64,000 bases of DNA from assembly GCA_009809945.1 (NCBI GenBank), contig WTPW01001111.1:98483-162482 (forward strand), given 5' to 3'. The position numbers were made by a program, and so were the translations under genes. This stretch comes from Gigaspora margarita. Lineage: Eukaryota; Glomeromycota; Glomeromycetes; Diversisporales; Gigasporaceae. Shown piece by piece: positions 24,233 through 34,619 of this stretch. Within the stretch, counting starts at the first letter, position 1; each line of letters starts with the position of its first letter. A model generated the notes under the pieces. The model made no database searches. It had not been told where the DNA came from and saw only the letters and a list, made by a program, of their open reading frames with translations.

Positions 24233-25228
24233 TAATAAAAATTATAATAAAAACATATGAATTTACTATAGATATGGGTTAGAAGATTCTTTTTGATCTA
24301 ACTTATTAACTTAAAATTAAATTTTTTGAGAATATAGAACAAGGGGAGAAGAACAAATTGAGCTTAAAAATTGAATTAAAATTTCGCCGATTTTGCACAA
24401 AACGAAAATGTAACTTTGTCAAAAACGAATGTTTTCGATTTTAAGATGGGAAGCATGTGTAAAAACGTGCTCTGAACAACTTTACTTAGTAGGCGAAAAT
24501 AGGTTACTTTGTAAGAAAAATGGGTTATCTATGTGCTAAAGTTAAAAATTTTGGGTTTTCAATATAAACCCCCTTTTTTCGTCAAGATAACCTGCTTTGG
24601 GCTTCTAAGTAAACATGTTCAGCAGGTAATTCTACTTGTATTAAAGCTAAAACGCGTTTTCTTGGACCTTTTACTAAGTGAAAAATGGGATTAAAGTTGA
24701 AAAAAAACGAGTTTTTTGCAAACCCCTGTATTTTAAATTATAAAAAAAAAATTTTTTCCAACTTTAAACCCATTTTTCACTTAGTAAAAGGTTCGAGAAA
24801 ACGTGTTTTGACCTTAATACAAGTAGAATTACCTGCTGAACATGTTTACTAAGAAGCCCAAAGCAGGTTATCTTGACAAAAAAAGGGGTTTATATTGAAA
24901 ACCCAAAATTTTTAACTTTAGCACATAGATAACCCATTTTTCTTACAAGGTAACCTATTTTCACTGACTAAGTAAAGTTGTTCAGAGCACGTTTTTACAT
25001 ATGCTTCTTATTTTAAAATCGGAAAATATTCATTTTTGGAAAAGTTATATTTTCGTATTGTGCAAAATCAGCAAAATTTTAATTTGATTTTTAAGCTTAA
25101 TTTGTTCTTCTCTTCTTGTTCTATGTTCCCAAAAAATTTAATTTTAAGTTAATAAGTTAGATCAAAGAGAATCTTCTAACCCATATCTATAGTAAATTCA
25201 TATGTTTTTATTATAATTTTTATTATCA
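24233..25228. mobile_element. Fold-back element with arms of about 490 bp
   Basis: An almost complete palindrome: the left arm (24233 to about 24710) starts ATAAAAATTATAATAAAAAC and returns as its complement at the right end (about 24760 to 25226); only about 45 bp lie between. It has no gene. It is inserted in the left terminal repeat of the Plavaka element: removing it joins TGCTGTCTAT to CATCACGAAATTTT, which matches the right terminal repeat TGTTGTCTATCATCACCAAA. The target appears to be TA. Confidence 0.8.
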
Positions 25229-25234
25229 TCACGA

Positions 25235-25450
25235 AATTTTTTAACCCGATAAACATCGATATATAATGAAAAAATGATATATATCGATTAAGATATAACG
25301 ATATAAATCGATAGTGCAGTTGTAAAACGATAGGTATCAATAATTGATAAATATCGATTAACAGATATAAATCGTTATGTATCTGCAATCGATTATTATC
25401 AAATTGATTCAAGTCGATACATAACGATTAATCATTACCAATCGTTTAAA
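25235..25450. repeat. Left subterminal ATCGAT-rich zone of the Plavaka element
   Basis: ATCGATA, TATCGATT, AACGATA and similar 7-8-bp words recur about every 15-25 bp on both strands. A similar zone lies at the other end (32200-32430). Clustered subterminal words are typical of transposase binding regions in CACTA-like and hAT elements; binding here is inferred. A 78-codon minus-strand frame at 25176-25412 is a by-product of the repeats. Confidence 0.6.
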
Positions 25451-27267
25451 ATTTGAACTTAGCAAATTTTTGGATTTACATTTTTTATCATTATATTTGT
25501 AACAAATTACAAAGACTTATAATCTACGTCATACTAGATAATCTATTTTTACTTTATCTCCTGCTTTAACTTATTTTAACTTAATACTTTGATTATTTAA
25601 CATTACACATCGATATATCAGCAATAAATATAATACTATTTTTTGAACTCACGATTTAGATATACAGTATACGCTTTAAATATTAGAACATAAAAATGTT
25701 CACTAAATATTCGTTTGTTTTACCAAATCTTGGAACTATATGTATAGTTCTATCTACGCTTTCTATAGGTATACAACTGTAACGTTTAATTAATCATAAT
25801 TTCGGACAATCCCACAATTCACCATCTTCCTCATACTAACGAACAAGTGCAAACTCCAATGGTTCTTTGTCTACTGCTTGGTAAAACTTGAGTATTAGCA
25901 GTACCTTTTAATAATAATTATATATATATGATTCACATAGATAATAAGAAAAATTTTCTAACTTCGTGATTTATATTGCTTATAAGCATCATTACCATTA
26001 TTTTACTTATTATCGTTATTTATCGAAATGCGTATTAAAATCACAAACAATTAATGTAATCAATACTTACCAAACCATACCAATTTACATCTTTTTCTCC
26101 ATCGTTAGCACTTACTACAACATTAGAGAACATTGGCTTTCTGTCAAAATTTGAAGTAGCACAAATTATATCAGTACTTTCTAAGGCTACAGAAGAAAAT
26201 AATTCTATACGATCATTTTCATCAAGAGACGTGATTGATTCCTCTTCAAAAAATTCATCAAGACCAGTTAACATGTTTTGAAAGCCTTCAACTTGTAACG
26301 GGTCTAAATTATTTATGTTTTCCTGAAGGAAATCATCCACGTCTCCTAAACATAAAGTTCACAAAAGTTTTCCAAACCCTTTTGATTAGCAGTATTTTGT
26401 AAGAGCTTCTTTTTCAGTTAGTTTTTGCCATTTAACCTAATAGCAATCGATTATTAATGATAATTAGAGATTATTTACTATAGAATTGTCAATGAAGTAC
26501 TCCAAACTGATTATTGTAGTTTGAAGTACTTCATTGACAACTCTAAATTTACTATATCTAAGCGTACTATTTTCAAGATTTGCTTCATATAGTCTTTCTT
26601 ATTTGACATTCGGTAAGGCCTTTTTATATAAAACTTATGAAGTGTTTCATGGGTTTCAGTGGTCATACTATTTATTGACCCATATTTTTTAATTGCAGGC
26701 ACTACATGATAATACCATGCGTGAAGTTTCAGTAATTTTAGACTGGTTGAAGAAAATATGGAAAATATTTCAAGGAATTTTTGTGCCCAGTTCATTGTGA
26801 AAGTCTATGAATTTAATCGTTATTAATCGATCTTATGTAAGAGAAAAAAATTTTTTTAATAACTGAAGTTGATTTAAAGAATCATCAGTAAATGATTCTT
26901 CTCGCGCAGTGAGGTACATTCGAAGAAATTTATGATATATACGGCATAACTGTTCACTGCTAATTCCTGGTTTTCTATAACTTTTATATAGGTTATCAAG
27001 TGCGAAAATTATTATTTTCATTAAATTTCTGTATTCATCTGCCGTCATGCGTGTTATTTGGTATATATTTTTTAATATTTTGAGGCTCTGGTGTCTTGGA
27101 ATCAATGTTAATTGTTGGTCAAAGGTTTGCATTACATGGCTATCACACTGTTCGTCTAGAAGTTCTTTAGTAAAATCTATCATATACTTAAAGAGGCCGA
27201 TATCCAAGGTATGCATTCGATCGGGGACAATCGCTTGATAAATATTAAAGTTGCTAAAAAAAAAGAT

Positions 27268-27383
27268 TATACCGTATAAGCACGAAATAATGCACAGGGT
27301 TGTTATTTCGAATTTTGGTCAGAATTTAGGCCAAAATTTGAAATAACAACCCTGTGCATTATTTCGCGCTTATACGGTAATAA
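27268..27383. mobile_element. Hairpin MITE in a transposase intron
   Basis: Arms of about 43 bp: TTATACCGTATAAGCACGAA returns as complement, with CACAGGGTTGTTATTTC in both arms; the loop is about 30 bp. It lies wholly within the 27254-27545 intron of the Plavaka gene, so it need not have disrupted the protein. Confidence 0.7.
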
Positions 27384-28880
27384 ATGCAGTTATTAGTCTA
27401 TACTAACAAACTTTATAGATACCTTTTATTTGGCATTGAGATGTGATGAGTCATCTCATGTGACAAATAAGAATTAACCAATAAAATATATTTAGTTCAT
27501 ATTTATTTGTCATGTCCGCTATATTAGATTTAATACAAACTTTAATTTTATTACCTTATTCCCCAAAATGCATTTGGCTCAGGATAAATCGAATAATCTT
27601 GTGCCTCTCCATTCTCTATTGCCCGCTTCATATTATTTGGAGTTCTAGGCGAGACACTGGTTAAACTTATATTATTCAAGTCATTCTTTAATATTAAGCA
27701 TGATCCACATGGTCGCTGCATGGAAGATGGTTGATAAACATTAGTAAATTTATCAGCTTCAAGCATATCAGCTATAATCGTTGAAATTCGAGAAATGAAG
27801 GTAATTATGTTATTACGGACGACAAAATGAAGTTCAGGTTTATTAGCTATGGGTGTAAGAAGAATCGTCAAGCACTTTTGGAAAGTTTCCCTCTGTATTT
27901 TTCTAAAACTTTCAGAGGACTTGGCTTTTAATATCGGAAAATAACCTATTAATGCTTTATTTTGGTTTATTTCTTTTTGAATTAGGAATATTACCAAGTG
28001 ATAGAAATATAGGGTGTCTGGATAATTTTTCCCTATAATCTAAAGTGGACGCATCTGAATAGAGGATTATCAATAGTAATCATTGTCCAATAGATAATGA
28101 CGATTTTTCTTGTTCCCACCAGAGACAATTATACTGCTCTTCGAAGATACGGCATTCAACACTATCCCTTATTTCTTTTTTTTTTCAAAGCTAAGTACCA
28201 ATTGTTGAATTATACTATCGATCATTAATAAAGACTTTATTGCCTTTATTAATGATCGATAGTAGAATGTATACTTAATGCCTTGATACGTTGTAATAGG
28301 AATTTCTTTAAACATCATGTGAGGGATAGTTGAATTATCCAGAAATTCCTTTTCACTCTTTGTTGTTGAGAGAAGCGGTGAAGCATCCAAATTTGAATAT
28401 TTATTGAAGAATTTTATAATTGCATCACCAGCAGAATTGGAAAATTGATATCTATTGACTATTTCCATAAATTCTCGATATGCATCGTTAGGCCATTCTA
28501 CATCTTGTGGATGATGCAAGTTGTGAAATGCATCATCAAACGAAGCACCATCATAGTCGTCTGGATCAATTTTAATAGATTCTGTTCAAGGTTGTTTGTC
28601 TTCCATGGAAAGAGGCTCAGAATCTGTTGAAGGATAATCTGCTTCTATATCTGAATGAGGTGATGCTGATATTTCTTCGTTCTAATATATAATCATTAAC
28701 TAACGCTTTATAACTAAGTAATATTTATAACAACTTATATCATATGTCATAGGAACTTCATTAAAGTCACTTTCTGTTTCCCAAAGAGGATCAAATCCAG
28801 GCATAGGCGATGCTAGTATAACTTCAGTCTGAATTAAATATAATCGTTTACTAACAATTTAAAACTTTATTAACAATTTA

Positions 28881-29000
28881 TTGTAAATGCTCGAAATAGC
28901 GGGCATGGGCGTTATTTCAGTTTTGAACTGAATTACAGTAAACTTAATTCAGTTTAAAATTCGAAATAATGCCCATGCCCGCTATTTCGAGAATTTACAG
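28881..29000. mobile_element. Second hairpin MITE in the transposase 5' region
   Basis: A palindrome of about 120 bp: TGTAAATGCTCGAAATAGCG returns as its complement with few mismatches and pairing continues almost to the centre. It lies between two short acidic coding segments of the transposase, in what is probably an intron. Its sequence differs from that at 27268, so it is another family. Confidence 0.65.
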
Positions 29001-29630
29001 AAATACTAATTTACCACATTGATTATAGAAGAGTTATTGGAGTCATATTCTGAAGGCGAATCATAATGAAGGTTATATTCTGGAAGGTCCCAAATATTAT
29101 AATCTGATTGCTCATCAGGAACTGATTGGTTAGTCGTATTTTGAAGATAAGGATGACTTTTTGATCACAATATTCACACTACCAATGCATTTTAGAAAAA
29201 GAAATAAGTTAATAGTGAAGCGAAGAATAACGAAAAAGAAGTATTAAACGAATTTGGTTTGTATTGATATAAATTAATATAATCAGTTTATATCGATTTA
29301 TGCGATTTATTTTTTATTTCATCAAAACAATAACACATGCAAAAACTAACTTTACATTATGTAATATTGTTTTTATCATTTTGATACATTAAAAAAATAT
29401 GTAATATCATGCGATAAATCTCAGTGAAAAATTATGCATTATAATAGATAAATCTCAGTTAAGCGATAAAACTCAGAAAATAATCATCATAAGTACCATG
29501 ACGAAACAAAAAATGAGATAAGTATTCTTATAAAATTGTCATTCTCTACTTTACGATTTTCATCATTAAATTTTAATTTTTATAAATATAACGAATTTTT
29601 ATTATAAAGGTAAATTGCATTTTTGAAAAT

Positions 29631-31819
29631 TTGAAAATTTCGAATAATGAAAAAAACCCAAGAAACTCATCATCTCTTTCTCGTGCTCATTCGCTTCCTA
29701 TTGAACTACCACTTAATATCATTGACCCTTTTAATACCGTTAACCCTCAACAAACATCTAATACTGTTAACCCTCAACAAACATCTAATACTGTTAACCC
29801 TCAACAAACATCTAATACCGTTAACCCTCAACAACAATATATTATCATTAACCCTCAACAAACATCAAATAATATTAACTCTCAACAACTATATCTTATC
29901 GTTGACATTGACCATCAACAACCATCTAATACTGCTTACCTTCAACAACCATCTAATACCACTTACCTTCAACAACCATCTAATACCACTTACCTTCAAC
30001 AACCATCTAATACCACTTACCTTCAACAACCATCTAATACCGCTTACCTTCAACAACCATCTAATACCGCTTACCTTCAACAACCATCTAATGCTACTTC
30101 TTCTCAATGACGATCTGGTTTTTATCGATTTAAATCAGATATTCCTAATATATCACATAATACTGTTGACCCGAATACATATGATGATGATTCGTCTGAT
30201 TCATCTAAAGGTATTTTAAGTACACAAAAAATTTTTTCAAGAATGTGTGGTAAAGATTGGCAACAACAAACATCCCAGCATCAAACTCGCCAACAATCTC
30301 ACCAACAATCTCACCAACAATATCAACCACATCTCATTATCTATCACAACTACAAACTCACCAATCTCCTCACCAACAATCTCGCTAACCTTCTCAAACA
30401 CGTCCACCTTCTCATTCTCGTAATCAATCTCCTGATGATCAAAATCGATCGTTATCGCCGCAGCACTCACCTGAACCTGAATCTAGAGGTAAACCACATG
30501 ATCAAAGATCAACCAATCAAAATGTAACATGTAATCATGCTAGGTAATTCCTATATATATCTATATACATATTTTTTTTTCCCTTTGAATTGCGTTAACC
30601 TTTTTTTTTTTTTTTTTTTAAAAAAAACTTAAAAACATGAAACAACAGACCGCGACAATTACCGCTATGAGGTTGTCCAACTATTATTCAAGCAAAAAAG
30701 CCAGATATACCTACTAATTAAACAACTCAGTGAGGATACGCGTGAAGTAAAGAATAAACTAAAGAGAAAATGGGAAGAACAAGACAATGATCTCTCTCCC
30801 AGAGTGTTAGATGTAAGTATATGTCATTTGAAGAGGTTTAATTATATTGAATACTAATTGTTAAAATTATAGAGAATTTATAATGCCATTGCAAAATGTT
30901 TATTTCCTCAACATGTTTACCCCACCCAAAGCGTCCTAAAGGAAACTTTGAAAAGTTATATAGAAGAAAAGTTCCCTGACTACATGCGCAGTTTGAGAGC
31001 CAGCCAATTTACAAATCGCTTCCACGGCGAATGGTGTAGTGCAGTACATTATTAGTCATTAATAATTTATTATGCTTATTATCAGTTATTCAATTATAAT
31101 TACTTTTATAATTCATATTAATCACCTTTATTTTATAACTTTGTTTTAATAAATAGCTTCTTGGAAAAATAAAGAATCATCATGGTTCAATGTTGCAACA
31201 AGTTAGAATGGCAATATGGAATGTTTTTAATTTCGGAACAGTTGCCAGCACTCCAAAAAATCCTTCGGAAGCCACTATTGTAAAATGGAAGGAAAGTGTA
31301 GAAGTAAGCGATTGTCATTGTTTACTTTTTGAACTTAAAATTGCTAATACATTTTGGGTTACCGCAATTGCAAGGGCTGCGTTTACGGAAGTTGCAGCAC
31401 CTGTTTTAACCAACGAACACTGCGCTTTCACTCTCGCAATATGTGATATAATCTTAAATCCCAGATCTAAAGGTGTTGTATGTGCTGACAAGCATATGAA
31501 ACACTGTATTGCTAAGTATCTCGTAAGTATTTGTTATTCGTTAATTTTAAATGACTTGTATAATATTAATGTTTAAATTAATTATAGGCTGATTATAATA
31601 ATAGCAGTCCTTCATATAATTCGAGTGAATCGATTATTAACGATGAAACGACAGCTCCGCCTTGTGAAGAAGAATCATAACAAGCTTCTGATCTTGAAAC
31701 TGGGTTCGCGTCTCAAGGCAGCAGTTCGATGCTTCTTTCGCAGGATGATCAAGATGCATTATTTTCCACTGGTCTTGATCATGACAATTATAACTATTAT
31801 GATAATGATGATTATTGAT
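29631..31819 (+). pseudogene. Second gene of the Plavaka element, unrecognised product
   Basis: A plus-strand gene diverging from the transposase. The first exon, from about 29631, codes low-complexity sequence with NTVNPQQTS and NTTYLQQPS repeats, then HQQSHQQ and an RPPSHSRNQSPDDQNRS stretch. After a T/A-rich intron come YRYEVVQLLFKQKSQIYLLI and KLKRKWEEQDNDLSPRVLD, a 60-bp intron (30813-30872), RIYNAIAKCLFPQH and LRASQFTNRFHGEW, an intron to 31156, LLGKIKNHHGSMLQQVRMAI with a compact segment to 31522, a 65-bp intron (31523-31587) and an acidic tail. TGA at 30108-30110, a frameshift near 30350 and a further stop at 31678-31680 break it. I do not recognise a family; the basic helix-like middle suggests DNA or RNA binding, or an accessory to transposition. 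Short GT-AG introns support a real gene. Confidence 0.55.
29740..30095 (+). repeat. Coding minisatellites in the Plavaka second gene
   Basis: Two blocks of tandem 27-30-bp repeats: about 29740-29880 (unit coding NTVNPQQTS) and about 29920-30095 (unit ACCATCTAATACCRCTTACC plus TTCAACA, coding NTTYLQQPS). Both keep the frame, so the unit length has been held at a multiple of three. Confidence 0.8.
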
Positions 31820-32090
31820 AGGTTTGATTAGCTATAGCAATTTAACGATTTTTATTGCATATTTTTCATATTTTTTATTTGTAATTATCTGTAATTAATA
31901 AAAATTAAGTGCTTGTTCGATTTACTAAAAAAATATATGACAATTATAACTATTATGATGATGATTATTGATTGGTTTGATTAGCTATAGCAATTTAATG
32001 ATTTTTATTGCATATTTTTCATATTTTTTATTTGTAATTATCTGTAATTAATAAAAATTAAGTGCTTGTTCGATTTGCTAAAAAAATATA
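31775..32090 (+). repeat. Tandem duplication after the Plavaka second gene
   Basis: A segment of about 150 bp beginning GACAATTATAACTATTATGA and including TAGCTATAGCAATTTAA and AATTAATAAAAATTAAG occurs twice in direct order (from about 31782 and 31938). Each copy contains an AATAAA, the likely 3' end signal of the second gene. Confidence 0.75.
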
Positions 32091-32199
32091 TGTTTAGTAT
32101 TACTACTTATTTAATAAATATGAGCAATGAGTGTGTTGTGATAATCGTATTAAAGTGTGTTGTGTTAATCATATTGGTGGTATTATTTGATATGATTTA

Positions 32200-32430
32200 A
32201 AAAAAACTGATTAAATCGTTATTTATTGTGGCAGATTAAATAATTGATTTTAATCATTTTTTTTAAAACTGTTACATATTGATTAATATCTAAATCGATA
32301 AAAATCGCATACTATCTAAATCAATAAAAATCGCATACTATCTAAATCGATAAAAATCAATTTCTATCTAAATCGATAAAAATCAATAGTGGGGATTGTA
32401 ATCGATATATATTTTAGCTGTTACATATCA
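32200..32430. repeat. Right subterminal repeat zone of the Plavaka element
   Basis: CTATCTAAATCGATAAAAAT occurs four times in direct tandem (about 32290-32390), with further ATCGAT words around it. It mirrors the left zone at 25235-25450. Next to it, towards the terminus, telomere-like CCTAAACCCAAACCCTAAC and CTAACCCTAATC occur at 32513-32558. Confidence 0.65.
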
Positions 32431-32777
32431 ATACTATTCGGCTTGCAAATTTTGGTGATGATAGACAACATTTCAAACCCCTGTAAAAGGACATATCCTA
32501 TGACTGATAACAACCTAAACCCAAACCCTAACTGAGCACTCACTCTAACCCTAATCTAATAAAAAAATTTTGTTGGTCATCATGTAATCGAAAAAATTTT
32601 GGTGGTGATACTAGAGAAGATATTCCATCTTTGCTGATCACGTGTCCTAAAAATTTAATTTCATTACAAAAAAATGACATTTTTCAGAATTCAATTTTAG
32701 GTTTGCTTCCTCGATCTTCCTGAAGACTTTTTGCAGGTGCACGATATGATCAGTAAATGTTTTAAAATAAATAGTAA

Positions 32778-32930
32778 GGGTAGAGACATTTATCAGGTGA
32801 TTTTTACTTCTTAAGACCCTTACCCCCCCCCTACCTGACAAATATTAACCAATGAAAATTTAATTTCTAATAGCACCTGATTTTCTTCAGCCCCCCCCCC
32901 TAGAAAATCACCTGATAAATGTCTCTACCC
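32778..32930. mobile_element. PIF/Harbinger-like MITE in the RT catalytic motif
   Basis: 153 bp with inverted ends GGGTAGAGACATTTATCAGG (27 bp perfect or nearly so) and TAA on both sides (32775-32777 and 32931-32933). It sits right after the YLDNI codons of RT; removing it rejoins DNI-TIYF in frame. C-rich runs inside recall the MITE at 6953. Confidence 0.85.
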
Positions 32931-33050
32931 TAATATTGTCGAGATATATAACCAGAAATCTGCTAATATATGGTTCCAACTCATGATTTATTAACCATTA
33001 GAATGTTGATGGAGCATTACACAAGTCGAATGGCATGACATTACTATATA

Positions 33051-33352
33051 TTGCCAAAAATAAGCTACCTCCAAAAATAAGCTACTCCCAGATTTTTTTC
33101 AAAAATCTTAAAAAAGCCATTAGCAGTTGCTACATATAAAAGTATAAATTTTACTAAGTAAACCTCAAAAGTGCTATTAAGTAAACTTGTTCAGCTTATC
33201 AAAATACACATATAGTAAAAATTTAGTGCTATTTGGACAACTTTTTATTAGTTCGTTTTTCAATTTTTCAAAAAGCTCAATGTTTGAAAATAAGCTACCC
33301 ATGTTTTTTCGTGTAATTTTTTGACCAAAAAAGATAGCTTATTTTCAAACAC
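33051..33352. mobile_element. Short element with AAAATAAGCTACC ends in the RT gene
   Basis: About 300 bp lying between TYAFTV and VMPF of the RT. Its ends carry AAAATAAGCTACC (left, twice, about 33056 and 33073) and the complement of AAAATAAGCTATC (right); one further copy lies at about 33286. Exact ends and target duplication are unclear, though GTATGT/GTAATGT next to the ends may be a diverged one. Confidence 0.6.
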
Positions 33353-34025
33353 ATACAGTAAATGCATAAGTACCAAACTTGGTTATAAATGCAAATTTCT
33401 TTTTGTTCTCTTCCTAACTGCAACTTGCCAATAACTACTTGTAAAATCAAGACTAGAAAACCACCATGCACCTTCAAACTCAGATAAAATTTCACTAATA
33501 TTAAGTAGGGTATACATCTTTTCTGTGACCATATTTAGTTTGTGGTAATCTATACAAATCCATTTCTTTCTATTTTTCTTGGGATGAGGACCACTGGCAA
33601 AGTCCAGGAGCTCTTCAACTCAAAAATAATTCCTTGTTTTATCATAGCAAGGATTTCTTTTTGAAGAAACTCTTGTTTATTACGAGCTAGAATATAAGGA
33701 TGTTGACCAATTGGCCTAGCATCCCCGTATTAATTTCATGGCTACTAAGTTAGTTTGTCCTAACCCTACTGTCTGCTCATCTTTACTTATTTATCATACA
33801 AACATATAAGTATTCTCATTTAACAAGTTTTCAGCTTATCTGAATTGTTTTTCTTCAACTTTCTATTAATATTAAATAAAATTCTATCTTTCTTACAAGA
33901 ATCAGCTAAATAAGCAGTGGAATTGTCATCTGACCACAGGTTGTAAAATAACTCTCCTCTTCAGTGAGCATATTATCAGATAAGAAGACTTTCTATATTT
34001 CATCATTATTTTCTAATTCGTCTAT

Positions 34026-34508
34026 CTAGCCTTCTTCGTCAGTGAATTCTTCCAACTCCTGTGATAAGCTTTTATTACTGACATAAATGGCATTAACCAT
34101 TACTTGCTTACCTAAATACTGAACATTCGGGGTATTTTTGTCAAAGTCCAACCTTGCACATGACTTGTTGAACCAATCAGTGCCCAACAATAACATTTCT
34201 TCTTGTGATTCAATTATCTGTAAGTCAATTAGTATAACAATGTCCTGCAGAGTAATTTTGACACTACTAATGATTCTGAGAGCTTTTATCTTATTATCAT
34301 TAGCTATAATAACTGTAGTTTTTAAAGCTTTATCTGCTTTTAACTCTAACTTTTCCATTAATTTTCTAGTAACGATACTTACTATGATATCTAAGTGCCT
34401 CAGATGTGTACGTAACAACACATGGCGACTGTTTTTTTGGAGAGTATTGGCTTTCATATGATTAGGCTCTGTATTAGGAGCTTTCTTCCTTTGTAATGCC
34501 TTGGCCAA
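34026..34508 (-). pseudogene. Gypsy aspartic protease remnant
   Basis: A 160-residue open segment on the minus strand. Its middle fits a retropepsin-like fold: IVSIVTRKLMEKLELK after the position of the active site, ISSVKITLQDIVILIDLQI, then LLLGTDWFNKSCARLDF, the typical flap-end block of gypsy proteases. The DTGA/DSGA active-site motif is not recognisable (LDIIVS instead), so it is probably inactive. The protease would cut the Gag-Pol polyprotein. Confidence 0.7.
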
Positions 34509-34619
34509 GTTACGCTTTTGGTTGGATATTGCAATAACTAACTATACGTAGCTTGTGTTCTAGTATTCATTAGGTCTTCTAATATGTTATATGGCTAAAG
34601 TTTATTGACTATCGACAGG

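Larger units (their letters stand above)
25785..29172 (-). pseudogene. Plavaka family transposase, broken
   Basis: Minus-strand gene in several exons. From the 5' end: a CxxC segment (CEYCDQK) and acidic stretch near 29160-28600, then DVEWPNDAYREFMEIV and NSAGDAIIKFFNKYSN (28519-28169), WWEQEKSSLSI and LYSDAST (about 28120-28020), GYFPILKAKSSESF, RISTIIADMLEAD and PCGSCLI (27997-27546), an intron 27254-27545 holding a hairpin, then NFNIYQAIVPDRMHTLDIGL and TRMTADEYRNLMK (to 26833), LHAWYYHVVPAIKKYGSI and TTETHETLHKFYIKRPYRMS (26795-26511), an acidic tail and RKPMFSNVVVSAN (26340-26041), and a last exon with EPLEFALVR, a stop where a residue is expected, then DGELWDCP (about 25900-25785). This order and the motifs match Plavaka transposases as I know them. 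Frameshifts near 27990 and 26800 and at least two in-frame stops make it non-functional. It would catalyse excision and insertion of the element. Confidence 0.8.
23986..32621. mobile_element. Plavaka-type DNA transposon nested in the gypsy RT gene
   Basis: An 8636-bp element flanked by perfect 8-bp duplications ATTCCATC (23978-23985 and 32622-32629). Removing it restores the RT motif ISKDGI-TQNKEKI. Ends: TAACTACCCAGCATCACCAC on the left, ATCTTCTCTAGTATCACCAC on the complement of the right; similarity continues inward for over 150 bp, including GTCATAGGATATGTCCTTT on both sides. Subterminal zones rich in ATCGAT/TATCGA lie on both sides. It carries a minus-strand Plavaka transposase and a plus-strand second gene in divergent arrangement. 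Both genes are broken. The 8-bp duplication is longer than the 2-4 bp normal for CACTA elements, which Plavaka is usually grouped with. Confidence 0.85.
32630..33650 (-). pseudogene. Gypsy reverse transcriptase palm and fingers, broken by MITEs
   Basis: Minus strand. The fingers show KKWICIDYHKLNMVTEK, then SEFEGAWWFSSLDFTSSYWQ near 33420-33560, TYAFTV at about 33355, an insertion, VMPFDLCNAPST near 33000-33040, and VIYLDNI at about 32940 where the family has YLDDI. After a second insertion come TIYFKTFTDHIVHLQKVFRK and ANLKLNSEKC and FLGHVISKDGI, ending at the Plavaka insertion. The second catalytic aspartate of YLDDI is replaced by asparagine, as expected for a GAT/GAC to AAT transition. 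A frameshift near 33400 adds to the damage. Confidence 0.85.

Noticed and set aside
29740-30095. CRISPR-like array because of regular 30-bp spacing
   Set aside because: Units are contiguous without spacers and code an in-frame peptide repeat.
29647-30219. 190-codon frame rich in leucine and histidine, and a minus-strand frame of IRWLLKVSG repeats at 29889-30107
   Set aside because: Both are other-frame readings of the coding minisatellite; the NTVNPQQTS frame fits better with the downstream exons.
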